Of a DNA stretch of 64,000 nt, positions 59,743-64,000 are shown piece by piece. This stretch comes from Streptomyces sp. ML-6. Lineage in GTDB: Bacteria; Actinomycetota; Actinomycetes; Streptomycetales; Streptomycetaceae. A program made the position numbers and the translations under genes. Under the pieces are notes generated by a model. That model ran no database searches. It was not told the origin of the DNA and worked only from the letters and a program-made list of their open reading frames with translations. Location: positions 620,001 through 684,000 of the forward strand of contig NZ_JAOTIK010000001.1 in NCBI RefSeq assembly GCF_030116705.1, read 5' to 3'. Every line of letters begins with the position of its first letter. Positions within the stretch are counted from its first letter, which is position 1.

Positions 59743-60903
59743 TTAAACACCTCGTGCCACCGTTCGTCGGGGGCTTCCCTCGCGGACGACCAGGCTCTTC
59801 CTCCGCGACCGTCCCTGCTCGTGGCCCCGGAACGCCGCCCAGCAGACCGTCAGCGCGAGGGCGAACACGGGCAGCCAGGCCAGCCGGGCGAGCACCCAGC
59901 CGGGATGGTCGGGGACGGTGTGCAGACCCGTCAGGGCGCCGCCCGCCGACAGGCCGAGCGCGGTGACCGCGATCATCGCGGTCTGGTGCCACAGGAACAC
60001 CGTCATCGCGGAGAGGTTCAGCACCGCCACCGCCGCCCAGAGGGCGGGGCGTCGCAGCACCCGGCGCAGCGGGCCGAGCAACAGCAGCGCCGCACCGCAC
60101 TGCGCGAGGCCGAAGGTGACCACGGCGAGGGTCGGCGGGTCGAGGTTGGAGACCTCCGTGCCGGGCACGCCGACCATGGCGGCGGGGTAGCCGCCCCAGC
60201 CGACCAGTCCGGCGGTGGCCGCGGCCCCGCCGAGCAGCAGGGTCCAGCCGGTCCGGCGGCTCCGCAGTTCACCGCGTGCCCACGCCGCGCCCAGGCAGTA
60301 CGGCACCAGCCAGCCGGCCGCCACGTTGACCGGGGCGAACGCGGTGGGCGCGTCCAGGCCGAACCGGTACAGGTCGACGACGAGCACGACGGCGAACGGC
60401 CAGAGCGGGTGCAGCCTCGCCACCAGCGGGGTGGCCGCCGTCAGCGCCCCGAAGACCGCCAGGAACCACAGCGGGGACCAGACCAGTTTGCCCAGGGCCC
60501 GCACGGTGTCCTGGTCCGTTCCGGAGACCAGCATCGTGCACGCCGCCACGGCCCACACGGCCAGTACGACGACCACCGGGCGCAGCAGCCTGGTCATGCG
60601 GGCGCGGAGCCATGGGCCGTAACTCCCGCCCCGGGCCAGGGTGTCGGCGTGGCTCCTGGCCGCGACCTGCCCGCCGACCAGGAAGAAGAGCGCGAGGGTC
60701 TGGAGGACCCAGGAGGCCGGTACGAGTCCGGGCATGTGCTGGAGCGGGCTCGCGCCGCGCAGGGTGCCGCTGTCCGCCACCAGGGCGGTCACCAGCCAGT
60801 GGCCGAGGACCACTCCGAGGATGGCGACGGCGCGCAGGGCGTCGACGGCGCGGTCGCGGTCGGCGGGGGTGGCGGCGTCGATCCGCCGCACGAGGTCACG
60901 CAC
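59743..60903 (-). CDS. Membrane acyltransferase (acyltransferase 3 family)
   Basis: A 386-residue membrane protein with about ten helices. The first helix carries ALRAVAILGVVLGHWLVTAL (the catalytic-type R/H pair typical of this family) and FFLVGGQVAARSHADTLARG. The C-terminal helix has LWHQTAMIAVTALGLS. The family transfers acyl groups to cell-surface or extracellular substrates. GTG at 60903 overlaps the hydrolase stop by 8 bp. Substrate unknown. It lies in one operon with a secreted hydrolase and a two-component system. Confidence 0.85.
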   Translation of the reverse strand: MRDLVRRIDAATPADRDRAVDALRAVAILGVVLGHWLVTALVADSGTLRGASPLQHMPGLVPASWVLQTLALFFLVGGQVAARSHADTLARGGSYGPWLRARMTRLLRPVVVVLAVWAVAACTMLVSGTDQDTVRALGKLVWSPLWFLAVFGALTAATPLVARLHPLWPFAVVLVVDLYRFGLDAPTAFAPVNVAAGWLVPYCLGAAWARGELRSRRTGWTLLLGGAAATAGLVGWGGYPAAMVGVPGTEVSNLDPPTLAVVTFGLAQCGAALLLLGPLRRVLRRPALWAAVAVLNLSAMTVFLWHQTAMIAVTALGLSAGGALTGLHTVPDHPGWVLARLAWLPVFALALTVCWAAFRGHEQGRSRRKSLVVREGSPRRTVARGV

Positions 60904-61900
60904 GGCGTCCGCCCCGGCCCGGGGCGGACGCCTCGTCCGCGGCCCCGCCGTCCGCGTGCTTCTCCCCGGTCACGATCCGGGCCATGTTCCTCAGCGATTC
61001 GGAGCCGCTTCGCAGGTAGTCGCTGTGACCGGCGGAGCCCGCCGCGAAGATCTCGGCGCCGAAGCCGGACGAGACCGGGTCCGTCCCGAACCCGATGTCC
61101 GCGAAGGGCAGCCGGAGCTTCACGTGGGGCACGTCGGCGATCCAGTCGCCGCTGCCGCGGCCCGCCCAGACGGTGGCCCGGGCGTGCAGGTCCGCGGCGT
61201 TCCCGTAGCCGGTGCCGGGGCTGCCGTACAGGACGATGTCGGCGACCCGCAGACCGTGCGCGGCCCGCGCGCAGACGACGGAACCGTAGGAGTGGCAGAG
61301 CAGGGTGGTCCGGGCCGTGGGTCTCATTCTTCTCAACTCCCCGATGAACGAACGCAGTCCGGGGGCGGCCTCGGCGGCCCGCCCGGAGGTCAGCGAGGTC
61401 GTGCTCACCGTGGCCGGCGTCCGGTAGCCGAGCCAGGCGATCACGGCCGACCTCCCGCCCAGTTCTTCGCGCAGCGCGAGCGCTCCCTTGCGCAGCCGCC
61501 AGTAGTGGTCGAGGTCGACGCCCGCGCCCGGGACCAGTACGGCGATCCGCTCGGCGCGGGCCAGGTCGCCGACGACCTCGACGCCGCGGCCCCCGTCGCG
61601 TCCGTCGAAGGAGAGGAAGTGGCGGCCGGGTCCGGCCATCGCGCGCAGCGCCGCGGCCCGTCCGTGGTCCTTGTGCCGGGCCGCCGCCCGTCCGGCCGCG
61701 GCGATGTCGGCGCGGGTCGCGGCGTACCGCTCGGCGAGGGCTCCGGGGTCGGCGGTGCGCAGCGGTGCGTGTGCGGCCGGGGCGGGCGCGGGCACGGCCG
61801 AGGGAACCGCCGCGCCCGAGACCGGCACGGCCACCGAGGCGGCCACCAGTGCGGCGAGCAGGCCGCGGCGCGATCGGGTTCCGCGCGGAGGGGACGGCAT
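60896..61900 (-). CDS. Secreted alpha/beta hydrolase (DUF1023)
   Basis: A 334-residue protein with an N-terminal twin-arginine-type signal (TRSRRGLLAALVAASVAVPVSG) and a DUF1023 hydrolase domain: FLSFDGRDGGRGVEVVGDL, AVLVPGAGVDLDHYW, then the nucleophile LLCHSYGSVVCARAA (Ser in GHSYGS-like CHSYGS) and VLYGSPGTGY. The C-terminal His is in GHSDYLRSGSESL. It is likely an exported lipase or esterase with unknown substrate. ATG at 61900. First gene of the operon that ends with the response regulator. Confidence 0.88.
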   Translation of the reverse strand: MPSPPRGTRSRRGLLAALVAASVAVPVSGAAVPSAVPAPAPAAHAPLRTADPGALAERYAATRADIAAAGRAAARHKDHGRAAALRAMAGPGRHFLSFDGRDGGRGVEVVGDLARAERIAVLVPGAGVDLDHYWRLRKGALALREELGGRSAVIAWLGYRTPATVSTTSLTSGRAAEAAPGLRSFIGELRRMRPTARTTLLCHSYGSVVCARAAHGLRVADIVLYGSPGTGYGNAADLHARATVWAGRGSGDWIADVPHVKLRLPFADIGFGTDPVSSGFGAEIFAAGSAGHSDYLRSGSESLRNMARIVTGEKHADGGAADEASAPGRGGRRA

Positions 61901-62128
61901 GAGGGGTGATCCTTCCGTACCGGGTCGGCTGGGGCTTGGGGTACAGAAGTTATGGACGGCGCCGTGTAGTCGGCGTCCCACCGGGGTGTGAACCTTCTTC
62001 GTAGCTCTGAGGGACTACAGGTATGAGGCGGCATCGAGCCGGGCCGGACATGTCCGTCAGGCCCGCCTTTCCTCCCGTTGGTACATTCGCAGCCCCGACC
62101 GATCCATCAGGAAGAGACCGACGGAACC

Positions 62129-62614
62129 ATGGCGGTGGACGCCCTCGACACCCGCATCCTGCGGTTGCTCATCGAGCAGCCGCGCACCAGCGTCCGCGAG
62201 TACGCTCGCATCCTCTCGATCGCCCGGGGAACCCTCCAGGCCCGGATCGACCGGCTGGAGCGGGACGGGGTGATCACGGGGACGGGGCCGGTGCTGTCCC
62301 CGGCCGCGCTGGGCCATCCGGTCCTGGCCTTCGTTCATCTGGAGGTCACCCAGGGGCATCTGGACGAGGTGGGCGAGGCGCTCGCCGCGGTGCCGGAGAT
62401 CGTCGAGGCGTTCTCGACGACGGGGGGCGGCGATCTGCTGGCGCGGGTGGTGGCCCGGGACAACGGGCACCTGGAGGACGTGATCCAGCGGCTGATCCGG
62501 CTGCCGGGCGTGGTCAGGACCCGTACCGAGGTGGCGCTGCGCGAACGGGTCGCGCACCGGCTGCTGCCGCTCGTCGAGTCGGTGGGGCACGCGGCTGCTG
62601 GTGGCCGGAAGTGA
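62129..62614 (+). CDS. Lrp/AsnC family transcriptional regulator
   Basis: A 161-residue regulator. Helix-turn-helix: ALDTRILRLLIEQPRTSVREYARILSIARGTLQARIDRLERDGVI. RAM/AsnC effector domain: AFVHLEVTQGHLDEVGEAL, EIVEAFSTTGGGDLLARVVARD. It would bind an amino acid or related compound and form octamers. ATG at 62129 with GGAAGAG and a closer CGGAACC upstream. The target is not evident; the upstream gene (DUF1023 hydrolase) is divergent with a 228 bp spacer. Confidence 0.9.
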   Translation: MAVDALDTRILRLLIEQPRTSVREYARILSIARGTLQARIDRLERDGVITGTGPVLSPAALGHPVLAFVHLEVTQGHLDEVGEALAAVPEIVEAFSTTGGGDLLARVVARDNGHLEDVIQRLIRLPGVVRTRTEVALRERVAHRLLPLVESVGHAAAGGRK

Positions 62615-62675
62615 TCGCCGGTCCGGGGTGCCGAGGGGCCCGGGTCCGCAGGGTGGCCGGCCGGTCGTCCCGCGC

Positions 62676-62700
62676 GGGGGCGGGACGGGGCGGGACGGGG
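62676..62700 (+). other. Candidate G-quadruplex sequence
   Basis: Five G runs (5, 3, 4, 3 and 4 Gs) with one- or two-base loops lie on the plus strand in the spacer before the kinase gene. This is a textbook G4 pattern, though high GC makes such runs more common here than in AT-rich genomes. Confidence 0.5.
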
Positions 62701-62810
62701 TTCGGCGGACCGATATCCTGATCTTGCCGCGCGCCCCCCACCTCGCCCCGATCCCATCGGGTCGTCGCCGTGGCAGCAGAAGCGGTCCACGATCCGAGAT
62801 TGGTGCACAG

Positions 62811-64000
62811 GTGCTGGTAGCTGGTCGGTACCGGTTGATATCCCCCATCGGCCGCGGCGGCATGGGGGAGGTGTGGCGTGCCGCCGACGAAGTGCTCGGC
62901 AGGGCGGTCGCGGTGAAGCTGCTGCTGGGCGACCACGCCGACGAGTCGGCCACCGCCCGGTTCCGCCTGGAGGCGCAGACCGCGGCCCGGCTGAGCCATC
63001 CCCATCTGGTGGCCGTGTTCGACTTCGGCGCCTGGGAGGACCGTTTCTTCCTTGTGATGGAGCTCGTCGAGGGCAGGAGCCTGGGCGATCTGCTCGCGGC
63101 GGAGGAACGGCTCGGCGCCGAACAGGTCGCCCGGATCGCGGGCCAGGCGGCCGCCGGGCTCGCCGCCGCCCACCGCCAGGGCATCGTGCACCGCGACATC
63201 AAGCCCGGGAACCTGATGCTGGACGCCGAAGGGTCCGTCAAGATCGGCGACTTCGGCATCGCCCAGTTCGTCGACGACCCCTCGGCCGCGCTGACCACCA
63301 CGGGGCAGATCGTCGGTACCAGTCTCTATCTGGCCCCGGAGCGGGCCCTGGGGCGCACGGCCGACTCGGCGTCCGACATGTACTCCCTCGGCTGCGTGAT
63401 CTACCAGCTCCTGCTGGGGCGGCCGCCGTTCCGTTCGGACACGGCAACCGCGACGCTCTATCAACATGTCGACACCCCGCCGGTGCCGCTGCGGCAGCAG
63501 GGCGTCGAGCTGTCCCCGGCCTTCGACTCCTATCTGCTGGGGCTGCTGGCGAAGCAGCCCGAGGACCGGCCCAGTGCGCAGCAGGTCGCCGACTGGTTCC
63601 AGAGCGGTGCCTGGCGGGGGCAGCCCGAGCCGCTCCCGATGTACTCCCCCGCGCCTCCGGCGGCGACCGGCGCTCCCCGCACCGCGCCGCCGGGCGCGGG
63701 CGTCCCTCGCCTCTCGGCGCCCGCACCCGCGTTCGCGCCCACGCCCGGCCCCGACCCGCAGGCCGGGGGCTCGGCGACGTACCGCCTGCCGCAGCAGACC
63801 GGTGGCCACCGGCGGCGCGCGGCCGAACGGCCGGCGTCCGGCCGGCGGGGCGCGCCGGACCGGTCCGCGCCGCTCACCGGTACGCGCGAGGCGATCAGGC
63901 GGCGCCCGCGGGTGGCGAGCGCCATCGCCGGCACGATCGCCTTCATCGCGGCGGTCTACCTGGGGATGGCCCTGTTCTCCCCGGACGACGGGCCGGACGA
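62811..64000 (+). CDS. PknB-type serine/threonine protein kinase (3' partial)
   Basis: The frame runs to the window end (396 codons visible). Kinase core at about 8-265: ISPIGRGGMGEVWRAADEV (glycine loop), AVKLL (Lys), VHRDIKPGNLML (catalytic Asp), KIGDFGIAQFVDD (DFG), GTSLYLAPERALG and DMYSLGCVIYQLLLGRPPF. A Pro/Ala-rich juxtamembrane region follows, then one transmembrane helix (SAIAGTIAFIAAVYLGMALF) near the end. The extracellular part is missing from the window. GTG at 62811 has no clear ribosome binding site. PASTA or other sensor domains would lie beyond the edge. Confidence 0.9.
   Translation, partial: MLVAGRYRLISPIGRGGMGEVWRAADEVLGRAVAVKLLLGDHADESATARFRLEAQTAARLSHPHLVAVFDFGAWEDRFFLVMELVEGRSLGDLLAAEERLGAEQVARIAGQAAAGLAAAHRQGIVHRDIKPGNLMLDAEGSVKIGDFGIAQFVDDPSAALTTTGQIVGTSLYLAPERALGRTADSASDMYSLGCVIYQLLLGRPPFRSDTATATLYQHVDTPPVPLRQQGVELSPAFDSYLLGLLAKQPEDRPSAQQVADWFQSGAWRGQPEPLPMYSPAPPAATGAPRTAPPGAGVPRLSAPAPAFAPTPGPDPQAGGSATYRLPQQTGGHRRRAAERPASGRRGAPDRSAPLTGTREAIRRRPRVASAIAGTIAFIAAVYLGMALFSPDDGPD

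Noticed and set aside
61901..62128. Search for a tRNA or small RNA in the divergent spacer before the AsnC gene
   Set aside because: No cloverleaf, T-loop sequence or strong hairpin was found. An AT-richer patch around 61940-61960 is probably a promoter.
1..64000. Possible CRISPR array from the several short tandem repeats
   Set aside because: All repeat sets have two to four units with no regular unique spacers of constant length, and no cas gene is present.

Overview
This 64 kb window looks like an ordinary chromosomal stretch of a Streptomyces or close relative. GC is very high. Starts are mixed ATG, GTG and TTG with purine-rich ribosome binding sites. The gene content is actinomycete: a mycothiol-dependent isomerase-fold protein, an F420/deazaflavin-type nitroreductase, a geranylgeranyl-reductase-like flavoprotein, PknB-type kinase, NarL-type two-component pairs, Excalibur and DUF1266 proteins. 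I see no rRNA, tRNA, CRISPR array, insertion sequence, prophage or large biosynthetic cluster.

Layout. 1-8421: the end of an SDR/DUF2867 gene, an SRPBCC protein, a Cds1-type cysteine synthase-fold enzyme, a HATPase anti-sigma-like protein, a MarR regulator, a SHOCT membrane protein, then a ROK repressor divergent from an MFS exporter that is coupled to a DinB/maleylpyruvate-isomerase protein. 8604-10534: a NarL response regulator and its histidine kinase. 10834-13631: a TetR regulator divergent from a deazaflavin-dependent nitroreductase, then a FAD reductase. 13816-19453: M20 peptidase, two tandem DUF1266 paralogues, an MBL hydrolase, and a TmrB-like ATPase fused to a Nudix domain. 19749-23806: an Excalibur pseudogene lying antisense to the run-on 3' end of a ROK sugar kinase, a LacI regulator, and a HpcH-type aldolase. 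23972-27074: etfA and etfB, flavin reductase, thioredoxin. 27293-32952: acyltransferase; a three-gene operon DUF6421, SDR and threonine aldolase; a glycerophosphodiesterase; GNAT. 33078-37195: VOC protein, MocR regulator, and two adjacent genes that correspond to the two halves of the plant Tm-1 resistance protein. 37334-43889: DUF5134, M56 peptidase, PAP2, HAD, a 59-residue protein, and a secreted LVIVD protein divergent from a DUF305 lipoprotein, then ArsR. 44084-50941: thioesterase, Old Yellow Enzyme homologue, methyltransferase, GNAT, cupin, Asp-box protein and uracil-DNA glycosylase. 51125-61900: BadF-type kinase, CbiX-like protein, lactonase, FUSC transporter, GT4 glycosyltransferase, and a compact operon of secreted hydrolase, membrane acyltransferase, histidine kinase and response regulator. 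62129-64000: AsnC regulator and the start of a PknB-type kinase that runs off the window.

Regulation is easier to read than usual. Several intergenic palindromes sit where a local repressor should bind: ROK/MFS, TetR/nitroreductase, LacI autoregulation, and sites at the OYE, aldolase, cupin and DUF6421 genes. Many gene ends are marked by long, near-perfect stem-loops without U tracts, some with 20-30 bp stems. Several spacers carry short tandem repeats.

The most unusual items are the split Tm-1-like pair, the TmrB-Nudix fusion, the ROK kinase reading through a decayed Excalibur gene, and the DUF6421 operon with its palindromic promoter. I do not see a clear defence island or another obviously complete new system. 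Gene boundaries and names come from reading the sequence without database searches.
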